NCBI GenBank assembly: GCA_009783675.1
Contig: WRDA01000072.1
Location: 1 to 6,991, forward strand
Length of the DNA stretch: 6,991 bases
Reading direction: 5' to 3'
DNA from: Symbiobacteriaceae bacterium
Lineage (GTDB): Bacteria > Bacillota > JAAYKD01 > WRDA01
Both the position numbers and the translations under genes were made by a program. The notes under the pieces are model-generated. The model worked only from the letters and a program-made list of their open reading frames with translations, did no database searches and was not told the origin of the DNA. Position 1 is the first letter of the stretch, and every line of letters begins with the position of its first letter. Below are positions 1-5,835 of this stretch, piece by piece.

Positions 1-1
1 A

Positions 2-316
2 ACAGGGCAGAGACTACCACGCTTACTGGAACTAACCAAAGCAGTAGCCGAACAGCAGACGCAACGAATAGCTACTGCTGGTCTCAACGACTGGTTACAG
101 GAAGCACTGCGTATGACACCTCCACCAAGTGATCAAGGTCATCCAAGTCGAATATATTATGTGAATCAGGTTTCAGTCAAACCGCCCACCTTCGTCTTCT
201 TTTGCAACAACCCTGCTCAGATTCATTTCTCCTATCAGCGCTATCTGGACAATCAGATACGAAATGCCTATGGATTTACTGGTACTCCTCTGCGGTTGAT
301 ATTTCGTCAGAGGTAG
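2..316 (+). CDS. der: GTPase Der (EngA), C-terminal part only (5' truncated by window edge)
   Basis: Reading from base 2 gives 104 codons with no start needed, ending at TAG 314-316. The residues match the C-terminal KH-like domain of the double-GTPase Der: the segments YYVNQVSVKPPTFVFF, HFSYQRYLDNQIR and GTPLRLIFRQR are the family's conserved tail. Just before them a helix (LLELTKAVAEQQTQRI ... LNDWLQEAL) corresponds to the linker after the second G domain. Der is an essential GTPase that binds the 50S precursor and helps its late assembly. Both GTPase domains, with their P-loops, lie outside the window, so only the KH-like domain can be judged, and it looks intact. The protein ends very soon after the conserved LIFR motif, as is normal. 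The residue at C-N-N-P (often N-D-P in relatives) is a minor variation. No hairpin terminator follows directly. Confidence 0.93.
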   Translation, partial: TGQRLPRLLELTKAVAEQQTQRIATAGLNDWLQEALRMTPPPSDQGHPSRIYYVNQVSVKPPTFVFFCNNPAQIHFSYQRYLDNQIRNAYGFTGTPLRLIFRQR

Positions 317-411
317 ATCGGAACAAGTATGTAAATGTCTTCCTGACCTGAGCCTCAACAGACCGAGACTTCAATGAATCTTTACAAAACACATAATTCT
401 TTCCAAAACTC

Positions 412-440
412 TTGACTCATCGGATGAAAAGCAGTATACT
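412..440 (+). promoter_or_regulatory. sigma70-type promoter upstream of a 38-codon ORF
   Basis: A -35 box TTGACT (412-417) and a -10 box TATACT (435-440) are separated by exactly 17 bases, each one or two mismatches from consensus. The region just upstream (381-410) is A/T-rich with short A and T runs, which could act as an UP-like element. Transcription would begin near 447, about 30 bases before a strong Shine-Dalgarno plus GTG start. The ABC operon has no comparably good promoter closer to it, so this may also be the operon's promoter. Prediction by eye only. Confidence 0.7.
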
Positions 441-476
441 CCTCGAAATTTACCTGAGGAGAAGGGAGGAGATATC

Positions 477-593
477 GTGGCTAATAACCGCGGCGTCATT
501 TTTATGCTTTATCCCCTGCATGCAGCATATCTGTGTACGACATCGGAACAACCAAGCTGGGCGCTTACTCCTTCTCCGACTCCGTATAGTTGA
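477..593 (+). CDS. Small 38-aa protein or leader peptide, function unknown
   Basis: A GTG at 477 opens 38 codons closed by TGA 591-593. It is preceded by GGGAGGA (464-470) at a 6-base distance, an almost ideal Shine-Dalgarno, and lies about 30 bases downstream of the predicted start of transcription from the 412-440 promoter. The product begins MANNRGVIFMLYPLHAAYLC and ends in a Ser/Thr/Pro-rich tail (ALTPSPTPYS). The middle (residues 7-20) is hydrophobic but short for a membrane helix and contains P and H. I do not recognise it. An overlapping 69-codon frame (412-621) is less likely because its ATG lies inside the -35 box. A 12-bp hairpin follows the stop by 8 bases. Either a small protein gene of its own or a regulatory leader peptide for the ABC exporter genes; the codon content alone cannot decide whether it is translated. 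Confidence 0.45.
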   Translation: MANNRGVIFMLYPLHAAYLCTTSEQPSWALTPSPTPYS

Positions 594-601
594 GTTCAGA
601 G

Positions 602-634
602 AGCGATGTGAGCGCAAATAGTGCTTACATCGCT
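602..634 (+). other. 12-bp hairpin after the small ORF (possible weak terminator or leader stem)
   Basis: Bases 602-613 pair with 623-634 along 12 positions, with one G-T wobble (610/626), around a 9-base loop. The stem is long, but the 3' side is followed only by TTTCAT, so it is a poor intrinsic terminator. It starts 8 bases after the TGA of the 38-codon frame. It could be a transcript-stabilising stem, a weak terminator or part of an attenuation leader. The 5' arm (604-609) could alternatively pair with 540-545 inside the small ORF, since both 540-545 and 627-632 read ACATCG. Confidence 0.5.
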
Positions 635-694
635 TTCATATGACTATCCGATCTGATACCAGGCTACGAGCAGAGTACATGATGGATCATAATG

Positions 695-727
695 AATCGG
701 CGGTGCAAGGCAAACCGTCGATTTTTG
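695..727 (+). terminator. Rho-independent terminator-like hairpin ahead of the ABC operon
   Basis: Bases 695-704 pair with 714-723 (10 positions, one G-T wobble at 700/718) with a 9-base loop. The 3' arm runs straight into a T-rich stretch (TTTTTGATT, 722-730). This is the best terminator shape in the window. It ends about 40 bases before the ATG of the ABC ATPase gene and lies downstream of the 412-440 promoter, so it would close a transcript of about 280 bases or act as an attenuator for the exporter genes. The T-tract is interrupted by G727, so efficiency is uncertain. Confidence 0.55.
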
Positions 728-767
728 ATTCCCAGGACCTTTAATCTTGTTGCGGGGGGATAGCTAA

Positions 768-1763
768 ATGTCAATCATAGCTTCTAACTTACATAAAGAA
801 TATCATACCCGGATTAAAGATGAGGGCTTACGAGCCAGCCTTAAAGCTCTGGTCAACCCCGTATACCGTAAAATAATCGCAGTTGATGATCTTAGTTTTA
901 CTGTCGAACCAGGTGAAATAGTTGCCTTTATTGGACCCAATGGTGCTGGTAAGTCGACAACAATAAAGATGCTTACTGGAATACTGCATCCGACTTCGGG
1001 AGACATGCGAGTGCTGAATATGGATCCGACTACCCGGCGAGAAGAGCTGGCACTACATATCGGAACCGTCTTCGGACAACGCTCACAGTTGTGGATGCAT
1101 CTTCCACCCCTGGACAGTTTTTCGTTGTTGGCCAGGATCTATGAGCTGGATAACAAATCATACCGAATGCGTCTGGCAGAGTTAAGTGAGTTATTTGAGC
1201 TGCAGGATCTGCTAAAAACACCAGTGCGCAAACTCTCTCTTGGGCAAAGAATACGTTGTGAAATCGCAGCTTCGCTTCTACACAGTCCCAAGGTGATCTT
1301 TTTGGATGAGCCGACAATCGGTCTCGATGTGATCGTTAAGCAACGCATTCGCGAGTTGATCGCCTTGCTGAACCGAGAAGAGAAGACCACTGTTTTTCTT
1401 ACAAGCCATGATGCAGGCGATGTGGAGCTATTGGCGAAACGAGCGCTGGTTATCGACCATGGGCGGATAGTTATCGACGATGCCGTCACCTCATTACGCA
1501 AACGCTATCTCAACCGTAAGGTCATTGAGGTTACCCTCAACGATACCCAGAGCCCTTTGTGCCTTCATCTTCCTCAGGGAGCTTATGCCGAAACTCCGGA
1601 GGCGGGTAAACTTCGCTGTATCGCCGATACCAGGCAAATTTCAGTATCTGATCTTGTCAAGTACCTGGTGGAAACCTTGAGTTTCAATGACTTGACAGTC
1701 AGTGATCCTCCTATGGAAGATATCATAGCTGCAATATTCAGAGGAGAGGAATACCAGAAATGA
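768..1763 (+). CDS. ABC exporter ATP-binding protein, COG4586-like
   Basis: A 331-residue ABC ATPase that should power the two permeases encoded next. All nucleotide-binding motifs are present: Walker A GPNGAGKST (56-64), Q-loop glutamine 104 in VFGQRSQLWMHLP, signature LSLGQ (156-160), Walker B VIFLDEPT (176-183, with D180 and E181), D-loop GLD (185-187) and switch histidine H214 in LTSHD. The signature with L in place of the first G of LSGGQ, and the FGQRSQLW segment, are typical of the COG4586 group, whose partners are the COG4587 and COG3694 permeases. An insert of about 15 residues before the ABC core (residues 15-35, with ALVNPVYRK) is also usual in this group. Residues 245-331 form a C-terminal extension after the ABC domain. 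The start ATG has GGGGGGA (754-760) 7 bases upstream, and the stop overlaps the next start by 4 bases (ATGA). Export of a drug, lipid or polysaccharide is known for relatives, but the substrate here is unknown. Confidence 0.92.
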   Translation: MSIIASNLHKEYHTRIKDEGLRASLKALVNPVYRKIIAVDDLSFTVEPGEIVAFIGPNGAGKSTTIKMLTGILHPTSGDMRVLNMDPTTRREELALHIGTVFGQRSQLWMHLPPLDSFSLLARIYELDNKSYRMRLAELSELFELQDLLKTPVRKLSLGQRIRCEIAASLLHSPKVIFLDEPTIGLDVIVKQRIRELIALLNREEKTTVFLTSHDAGDVELLAKRALVIDHGRIVIDDAVTSLRKRYLNRKVIEVTLNDTQSPLCLHLPQGAYAETPEAGKLRCIADTRQISVSDLVKYLVETLSFNDLTVSDPPMEDIIAAIFRGEEYQK

Positions 1764-2551
1764 AGAGCATAGTAAAGTACTCTGGAATCGCCAGGCAAAG
1801 TCTGCTAAATGCCATCCAGTACCCCGCTAATATCATTTCGAGATTATTAATGTACTCCCTGTTTATTTCGGTCTTCTTTTGCTTGTGGGGAGCGATTTAT
1901 CAGGGTGGTGAGGTGCACGGCTATTCTCTGGTGCAAATGATTTGGTATCTCTGTTTTACCGAGCTCATCGTTTTCTGTTGTCGGACTACTGTCTATACCC
2001 AGATGAACGACGATGTTAAAAGTGGCGCAATAGCTTATCTTCTTGTTAGGCCCTGCCATTACATCATCTTTCAATTTTTCCAGTCCCTTGGAGAGTTATG
2101 CGTCAATCTGGTGGCTTTCGGATCATATGCCATCGTCCTGGCTCTGACATATGTTGGAGTACTGGAGGGATTTAGTTTCTATAATATGCCATACATCCTG
2201 ATCTCCTTCATTTTGGGTATCACTCTTAACTTCTTTATGTTAATATCTCTTGGCTTAACCGCTTTTATCTGGGAAGAAAACACCGGATTCTACTTTGTTT
2301 ATCAGAAACTCATATTCATGCTTGGCATGTTTATCCCTTTAGAGTTTTTACCGGTCTGGTTGCAAAGCATTGCCAGAATGCTGCCGTTCTCTTATGTAGC
2401 CTGGGCTCCGGCACGTCTGGCTGTGGCCTACAGCTCTGAGTTTCGAGATCAGGTACTGCCTCTACAGTTCTTATGGGTATTCGCATCGGTATGGCTGGCA
2501 GTCTTCTGCTATAGTAGAGCAGTGCTCCATATACAAGGTCAGGGAGGCTAA
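1760..2551 (+). CDS. ABC-2 type permease, first subunit (COG4587-like)
   Basis: A 263-residue integral membrane protein with about six predicted helices (roughly residues 25-47, 57-75, 112-133, 143-169, 177-200 and 233-252). After the second helix comes the cytoplasmic motif KSGAIAYLLVRPCHY (88-101), the G-x(4)-LL-x-RP pattern of this ABC-2 permease family. Another family-like stretch, WEENTGFYFVYQK then FIPLEFLPVWL (171-201), precedes the last third. No nucleotide-binding motif is present, so it must work with the ATPase encoded just upstream and, by analogy with its family, pair with the second permease as a heterodimeric pore. AGGAGAGGA (1742-1750) lies inside the end of the ATPase gene, 9 bases before the ATG, and the ATGA overlap suggests translational coupling. 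Substrate unknown. Confidence 0.9.
   Translation: MKSIVKYSGIARQSLLNAIQYPANIISRLLMYSLFISVFFCLWGAIYQGGEVHGYSLVQMIWYLCFTELIVFCCRTTVYTQMNDDVKSGAIAYLLVRPCHYIIFQFFQSLGELCVNLVAFGSYAIVLALTYVGVLEGFSFYNMPYILISFILGITLNFFMLISLGLTAFIWEENTGFYFVYQKLIFMLGMFIPLEFLPVWLQSIARMLPFSYVAWAPARLAVAYSSEFRDQVLPLQFLWVFASVWLAVFCYSRAVLHIQGQGG
2541..2547 (+). promoter_or_regulatory. Ribosome binding site of the second permease
   Basis: AGGGAGG lies within the last codons of the first permease. It is 3 bases from the ATG at 2551, which overlaps the upstream TAA, and 6 bases from the adjacent ATG at 2554. The spacing favours 2554 as the main start; the difference is one methionine. Confidence 0.6.
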
Positions 2552-2553
2552 TG

Positions 2554-3351
2554 ATGTCAACTATCAGGAAATATACCGGTTTGCTCTCCTGTTACTTTAA
2601 GGTGAATTTGGCTGCAGCGCTGGAATATCGCACTTCCTTCCTGGTGCAGGCCTTTGGTATGACCATTTCCAACGCCAGTTTTGTCTTTTTTTGGTGGGTT
2701 GCTTTTGTGCAAATAGGAGGGCGGATAGGAGGTTATGATTTTAGAGACGTTCTCTTTATCTGGTCGGTCTCTTCTTCAGCCTTCGGACTGGCGACAATCA
2801 TCTTTGGTAATCTTAACCGGATCACTGCTATCATCGTCACCGGAGAGCTGGATACATATCTTTTGCAACCAAAAGATGTGTTGTTAAGCCTTCTGGCAGC
2901 CCGCACCAGCCTGACTGCCTGGGGTGATCTGTTCTACGGTGTGATCCTGCTGGTTCTCAGTCAGGGAAGAGATCCTCATGCCTGGCTGATGTATCTGTTG
3001 GGGGTAATAACCGGCAGCCTGCTTTTTACAGCTATAGCCGTCAGTGCGCACAGCTGCACCTTCTTTTTTGGCGATACTACAATGTTCAGTAGTCTTGCTT
3101 TGGAGTTCGTGATTAATTTTTGCATCTATCCCATAGGAATCTACCCCCTCCTGGTACGCTTCATCATGTATAGTCTGATCCCTGCGGCTTTTATCGTCCA
3201 TCTCCCCCTAGCGATAGCGCGCAGCTTAAACTATGGATTAGTTTTGCTGGTGCTGGCAGGGACACTTGGTTACTGTCTGTTCGCTTACTGGTTCTTTTAT
3301 AAGGGTTTGAAAAGGTATGAATCAGGGAACCTGATCATTACCAGAATGTAA
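2554..3351 (+). CDS. ABC-2 type permease, second subunit (COG3694 / DUF990-like)
   Basis: A 265-residue membrane protein (266 if the ATG at 2551 is used) with about six hydrophobic segments (near residues 32-55, 66-88, 119-139, 144-170, 180-203 and 229-250, counted from 2551). It carries the hallmark GELDTYLLQPKDVL (98-111), the G-x-LD-x-YL-x-x-P pattern of the DUF990 / ABC2_membrane_6 family (Pfam PF06182). The paired YP-x(4)-YP segment near 193-199 is also usual in that family. It differs clearly from the upstream permease, so the transporter is best read as a 2 ATPase : 1 + 1 permease complex in the cytoplasmic membrane. The start is coupled to the previous stop (TAATGATG). No terminator is visible after the TAA; the -35 box of the SRP RNA promoter begins 10 bases later. 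Confidence 0.9.
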   Translation: MSTIRKYTGLLSCYFKVNLAAALEYRTSFLVQAFGMTISNASFVFFWWVAFVQIGGRIGGYDFRDVLFIWSVSSSAFGLATIIFGNLNRITAIIVTGELDTYLLQPKDVLLSLLAARTSLTAWGDLFYGVILLVLSQGRDPHAWLMYLLGVITGSLLFTAIAVSAHSCTFFFGDTTMFSSLALEFVINFCIYPIGIYPLLVRFIMYSLIPAAFIVHLPLAIARSLNYGLVLLVLAGTLGYCLFAYWFFYKGLKRYESGNLIITRM

Positions 3352-3361
3352 GCCATATCCC

Positions 3362-3390
3362 TTGCCAAACTCGCCAGGGTACGCTATACT
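3362..3390 (+). promoter_or_regulatory. sigma70-type promoter for the SRP RNA gene (and probably dnaX-ybaB-recR)
   Basis: A -35 box TTGCCA (3362-3367) and a -10 box TATACT (3385-3390) have a 17-base spacer. The predicted start of transcription, near G3397, coincides with the 5' end of the SRP RNA as fixed by pairing of 3398-3403 with 3651-3656. That agreement between promoter and RNA fold strengthens both calls. Confidence 0.75.
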
Positions 3391-3396
3391 TTGCCT

Positions 3397-3657
3397 GCTG
3401 TGCTAGGCGGGGGAGGTGGCGGTCCCCTATATTCGGCAACGCCCCAGCCGAGCTGAAGACCTGCGTGAAGGGATAATTGGTGCATTCGGCTTCTCCTCAG
3501 GATGTTGACCCCTGGCCTCGTGCGACGTGGTGCTGTGAACCTCGCCAGGATCGGAAGATAGCAACGATAAGCAGAAATCCGCGAGTGATACGAGTCGTCT
3601 GGGTGAATCCTGAGAAGCAGCGCGGGCGTAGATTATATACCGAGCGCAGGGCACAGT
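3397..3657 (+). ncRNA. ffs: Signal recognition particle RNA, large (Alu-domain) bacterial type
   Basis: About 260 bases, close to the length of the B. subtilis scRNA. It is the RNA scaffold of SRP: helix 8 binds Ffh, and the particle brings ribosomes making membrane proteins to FtsY and the translocon. Seen directly: the 5' segment TGCTAGGCGGGGGAGG typical of large bacterial SRP RNAs; the helix 8 region GTGAACC ... GGAAGATAGCA ... AAGCAG with a GGAA tetraloop at 3553-3556; and the downstream GTCTGGGTGAATCC stretch. Pairings that support it: helix 1, 3398-3403 with 3651-3656; start of helix 5, 3460-3465 with 3645-3650; distal helix 5, 3496-3503 with 3607-3614; 3517-3521 with 3590-3594; a helix-4-like stem, 3433-3437 with 3447-3451; and helix 8 base, 3541-3545 with 3581-3585. 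Loop bases 3418-3421 (GGCG) could contact 3440-3443 (CGCC), as in the known Alu loop-loop interaction. Exact ends are inferred. Confidence 0.88.
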
Positions 3658-3676
3658 ATTTGTTATTCCATTTCGG

Positions 3677-3684
3677 AAAAGGGG
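3677..3684 (+). promoter_or_regulatory. Ribosome binding site fixing the GTG start of dnaX
   Basis: AAAAGGGG lies 7 bases before GTG 3692. The site is about 20 bases beyond the predicted 3' end of the SRP RNA, with no terminator between them, so RNA processing or read-through would create the dnaX message. GTG 3684-3686 is out of frame and is not the start. Confidence 0.55.
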
Positions 3685-3691
3685 TGCCTCA

Positions 3692-5434
3692 GTGGCCTAT
3701 CTAGCACTCTATCGTCAGCATCGCCCTCGCCTGCTGGCAGAGGTAGTCGATCAGGCACATATCGTACGCACCCTTGCGAACGCCATTACCGGCGGACGCC
3801 TGGTTCACGCCTATCTTTTTACCGGACCGAGAGGTACTGGCAAGACGACTGTAGCCAGAATCCTTGCTCGGTCTGTTAATTGTGTACAAGGTCCGACAAT
3901 TAGTCCATGCGGCGTTTGCCATTCCTGCCTGAATATCGAGGCAGGTTCGGATTTGGATGTAATCGAAATCGATGCCGCATCTAACAGAGGTATAGATGAC
4001 ATCCGGGACTTACGCCAGTCAATTCAGTTTATGCCGGAATCTCGCTACAGGATCTACATCATAGATGAAGTTCACATGCTGTCTAACGAAGCGTTCAACG
4101 CTTTACTAAAAACCCTGGAAGAACCTCCTCCCCATGTGATTTTTATCCTAGCAACCACCGAGGTTCACAAGATACCTCTGACCATCCTGTCCCGCTGTCA
4201 ACGTTTCGATTTTCACCGCATCGGACGTAAACCTATGATGGCTTTGCTAAGGGATGTATTGCATAAGTCTGAGCGGCAGATCACTGATGATGCTCTCGAT
4301 CTCCTTGCTGATCGAGCTCAGGGAGGTTTACGCGATGCTCTATCGATGCTCGATCAGTGTCTTATCTTCTGCGAAGGAGAAATCACCAGTGAAGACCTTC
4401 TAAAGGTATTAGGCTCGGTCGACAGGAACACTCTACTGCAGATGCTCAACTCTATCTGTGACTCTAGTACCCCTCAGGTACTGCAGTTACTCGACGAAAT
4501 AGAAGACGCTGGCTGTGATCTGGTACAGTTTCTCTATGACTTTATCCGTTATATACGCAACTACCTCACGGAGTCAGCTGGTGAAATGGCTTCACCACGT
4601 TTGACCAGAGATCAGTCTATTCTTGCCCTGGACTGCCTTGCGCAAGCAGAGATCGAAATGAAACAAGCGGCGATGCCCCGGGTGACATTGGAACTGGCTT
4701 TATTACGGATCATGGATGGTATTGCTTACGGAGGACGAATCGGAGCCTTGGAGGCCAGAATATCCGCTTTGGAACTTGGCAGTGACAGTCTACAGGATGT
4801 CCGGAGAAACAACTCATCTTCAGCAACAGCAGGACGACGGAAAGACTCAGCAGGAAGTTCTAGCCAGGGGACGAGTGCAACTCCGCAACAGTCAAAGACT
4901 CCTGATCGTGGATTCAGTGATGGTTTACCAGGAGAGATCAGGAGAGAGCCTGACAGGCCAACGACCAGCGAGCCCTTACCATATTCCGGACCGGGATTAG
5001 ATCCCGAAGATACACATATCTGGGAAATTGTGCTTGAACGTATAAAAAAAGAGCGTATTGCGCTCCATGCCATCCTACAAAACGGACGAATACTGGGTAT
5101 GAAGGGAACAGATCTGGAGATCATCTTTACCCAGGAGTTTCATCGTAAAATCCTGGAGAGGCCAGAGAATAAAGAACTCCTGGAACAGCTCCTTGCTGCG
5201 GAGAGTGGGCGCTCTATGCAGGTTAAAGTTTTCCTGGCTAGAGAAATGATTGAACGAAGATCATTGCATAACATGAAGACAACCCAAGCATCTGAGGTGA
5301 TTCCTCAGGTCAAAGGGTCTCCTGATGGGGAACTCTTAGTAAACTCAGGATCTGACGACCTGCTGGAAAGTGTCGCGTATGCACTGCTCAGCAGTGATCG
5401 AATCAGCTTTTCCAAAGCCAAACAACGTACTTAA
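3692..5434 (+). CDS. dnaX: DNA polymerase III clamp-loader subunit gamma/tau (DnaX)
   Basis: A 580-residue AAA+ ATPase, close to the usual length of about 560 in Bacillus and shorter than the 643 of E. coli. It is the motor of the complex that opens and loads the sliding clamp and, as tau, ties the polymerase cores together. The GTG start gives the standard N-terminus MAYLALYRQHRP. Visible motifs: Walker A GPRGTGKT (45-52); zinc-binding cysteines C64, C73, C76 and C79; Walker B IIDEVH (123-128); sensor 1 region ATTEVHKIP (154-162); the SRC motif with arginine finger R168; and sensor 2 GGLRDALS (R214). Domain III follows to about residue 360. A Ser/Gly/Pro-rich linker runs about 365-438, then a C-terminal domain from about 440 (HIWEIVLERIKKERIALHA onward). 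The usual VVGQ near residue 18 reads VVDQ. An in-phase A7 run lies at codons 451-453 (separate entry). ybaB starts 18 bases after the TAA. Confidence 0.97.
   Translation: MAYLALYRQHRPRLLAEVVDQAHIVRTLANAITGGRLVHAYLFTGPRGTGKTTVARILARSVNCVQGPTISPCGVCHSCLNIEAGSDLDVIEIDAASNRGIDDIRDLRQSIQFMPESRYRIYIIDEVHMLSNEAFNALLKTLEEPPPHVIFILATTEVHKIPLTILSRCQRFDFHRIGRKPMMALLRDVLHKSERQITDDALDLLADRAQGGLRDALSMLDQCLIFCEGEITSEDLLKVLGSVDRNTLLQMLNSICDSSTPQVLQLLDEIEDAGCDLVQFLYDFIRYIRNYLTESAGEMASPRLTRDQSILALDCLAQAEIEMKQAAMPRVTLELALLRIMDGIAYGGRIGALEARISALELGSDSLQDVRRNNSSSATAGRRKDSAGSSSQGTSATPQQSKTPDRGFSDGLPGEIRREPDRPTTSEPLPYSGPGLDPEDTHIWEIVLERIKKERIALHAILQNGRILGMKGTDLEIIFTQEFHRKILERPENKELLEQLLAAESGRSMQVKVFLAREMIERRSLHNMKTTQASEVIPQVKGSPDGELLVNSGSDDLLESVAYALLSSDRISFSKAKQRT
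5044..5050 (+). other. Candidate A7 slippage / -1 frameshift site in dnaX
   Basis: The codons are ATA AAA AAA GAG, so the heptamer A AAA AAA is in the phase required for a -1 tandem slip. It is followed immediately by a small hairpin (5051-5055 with 5061-5065, 5-base loop). A -1 shift adds 32 codons and stops at TAA 5146-5148, giving about 485 residues. A +1 shift stops at TGA 5100-5102. E. coli dnaX makes gamma at A AAA AAG and Thermus makes it by slippage on a longer A run. Whether slipping occurs here is not shown. Confidence 0.4.
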
Positions 5435-5437
5435 TCC

Positions 5438-5446
5438 AGGGAGGGG
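5438..5446 (+). promoter_or_regulatory. Ribosome binding site fixing the TTG start of ybaB
   Basis: AGGGAGGGG begins 4 bases after the dnaX stop and ends 6 bases before TTG 5453. This supports the rare TTG start over the in-frame ATG at 5486, which has no Shine-Dalgarno at proper distance. Confidence 0.65.
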
Positions 5447-5452
5447 TTTGTA

Positions 5453-5797
5453 TTGTACAGAGGAGGCAGTGGCGGCAGCGGTAATATGCAGCAAATGCTT
5501 AAGCAGGCCCAAAAAATGCAACAGAAGATGCAGGAGGACCTGGCACGCGTTCAGGAGGAGTTGAAGGAGAAAACCACAGAAGCTTCCGTAGGGGGCGGTG
5601 CGGTTACCGTAGTGGCAACCGGTGAAAGGTTGATTCAATCAATTACCATCGACCCTGCAGCAATTGAACCGGAAGATGCAGAGATGTTGCAGGATTTAGT
5701 CATGTCTGCAGTAAACGAGGCTTTGCGCCAGGCAGAGGAACTGGCATCGAGGGAGATGGAGCGGGTAACCGGCAACCTTAAAATGCCCTTCGACTAG
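5453..5797 (+). CDS. ybaB: YbaB/EbfC family nucleoid-associated DNA-binding protein
   Basis: A 114-residue protein, the standard size of the family (about 105-115). YbaB/EbfC proteins form dimers that bind DNA and are thought to help organise the nucleoid; in Borrelia, EbfC also regulates genes. Seen here: a Gly-rich N-terminus (MYRGGSGGSGNMQQML) like that of B. subtilis YaaK; a long Gln/Lys/Glu-rich helix (13-40); the conserved glycine turn GGGAVTVVATGE (47-58); then the family-like stretch IDPAAIEPEDAEMLQDLVMSAVNEAL split over 66-91; and a C-terminal helix ending near MPFD. The TTG start is chosen because of the Shine-Dalgarno at 5438-5446 and because the glycine-rich N-terminus is shared with relatives. 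Position between dnaX and recR is the conserved arrangement for this gene and argues for a link with replication or repair. Confidence 0.94.
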   Translation: MYRGGSGGSGNMQQMLKQAQKMQQKMQEDLARVQEELKEKTTEASVGGGAVTVVATGERLIQSITIDPAAIEPEDAEMLQDLVMSAVNEALRQAEELASREMERVTGNLKMPFD

Positions 5798-5835
5798 CAC
5801 TGCCAGATTGTAATCCTTCAGGAGGAGATCGTTTT

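Noticed and set aside
317..411. Search for a terminator after der or a tRNA / riboswitch in the following interval
   Set aside because: Only very short inverted repeats (such as TTCA-A-TGAA) were seen, with no T-tract. No conserved riboswitch core or tRNA cloverleaf was recognised.
412..621. 69-codon + strand frame starting at ATG 412-type codon and overlapping the small ORF
   Set aside because: Its start lies within the -35 box of the predicted promoter, so the transcript would not include it, and it has no Shine-Dalgarno. The 38-codon frame at 477 has both a promoter and a Shine-Dalgarno in place.
923..983. ABC signature LSLGQ instead of LSGGQ and an insert before Walker A as possible defects
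   Set aside because: Both are usual in the COG4586 ATPase group, and all catalytic residues are present, so the protein is expected to be active.
3427..3704. Two 75-codon frames (one on each strand) across the SRP RNA
   Set aside because: They fall on a structured RNA gene with strong pairing evidence, have no good ribosome binding site and give low-complexity, protein-unlike products.
4780..5010. Ser/Gly/Pro-rich stretch in dnaX as an insertion or horizontally acquired piece
   Set aside because: A variable, low-complexity linker at this position is normal for tau proteins, and base composition does not change abruptly.
4726..5124. 132-codon - strand frame inside dnaX
   Set aside because: It is a shadow of the dnaX linker and C-terminal region. 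The + strand frame has complete DnaX motifs and is contiguous.
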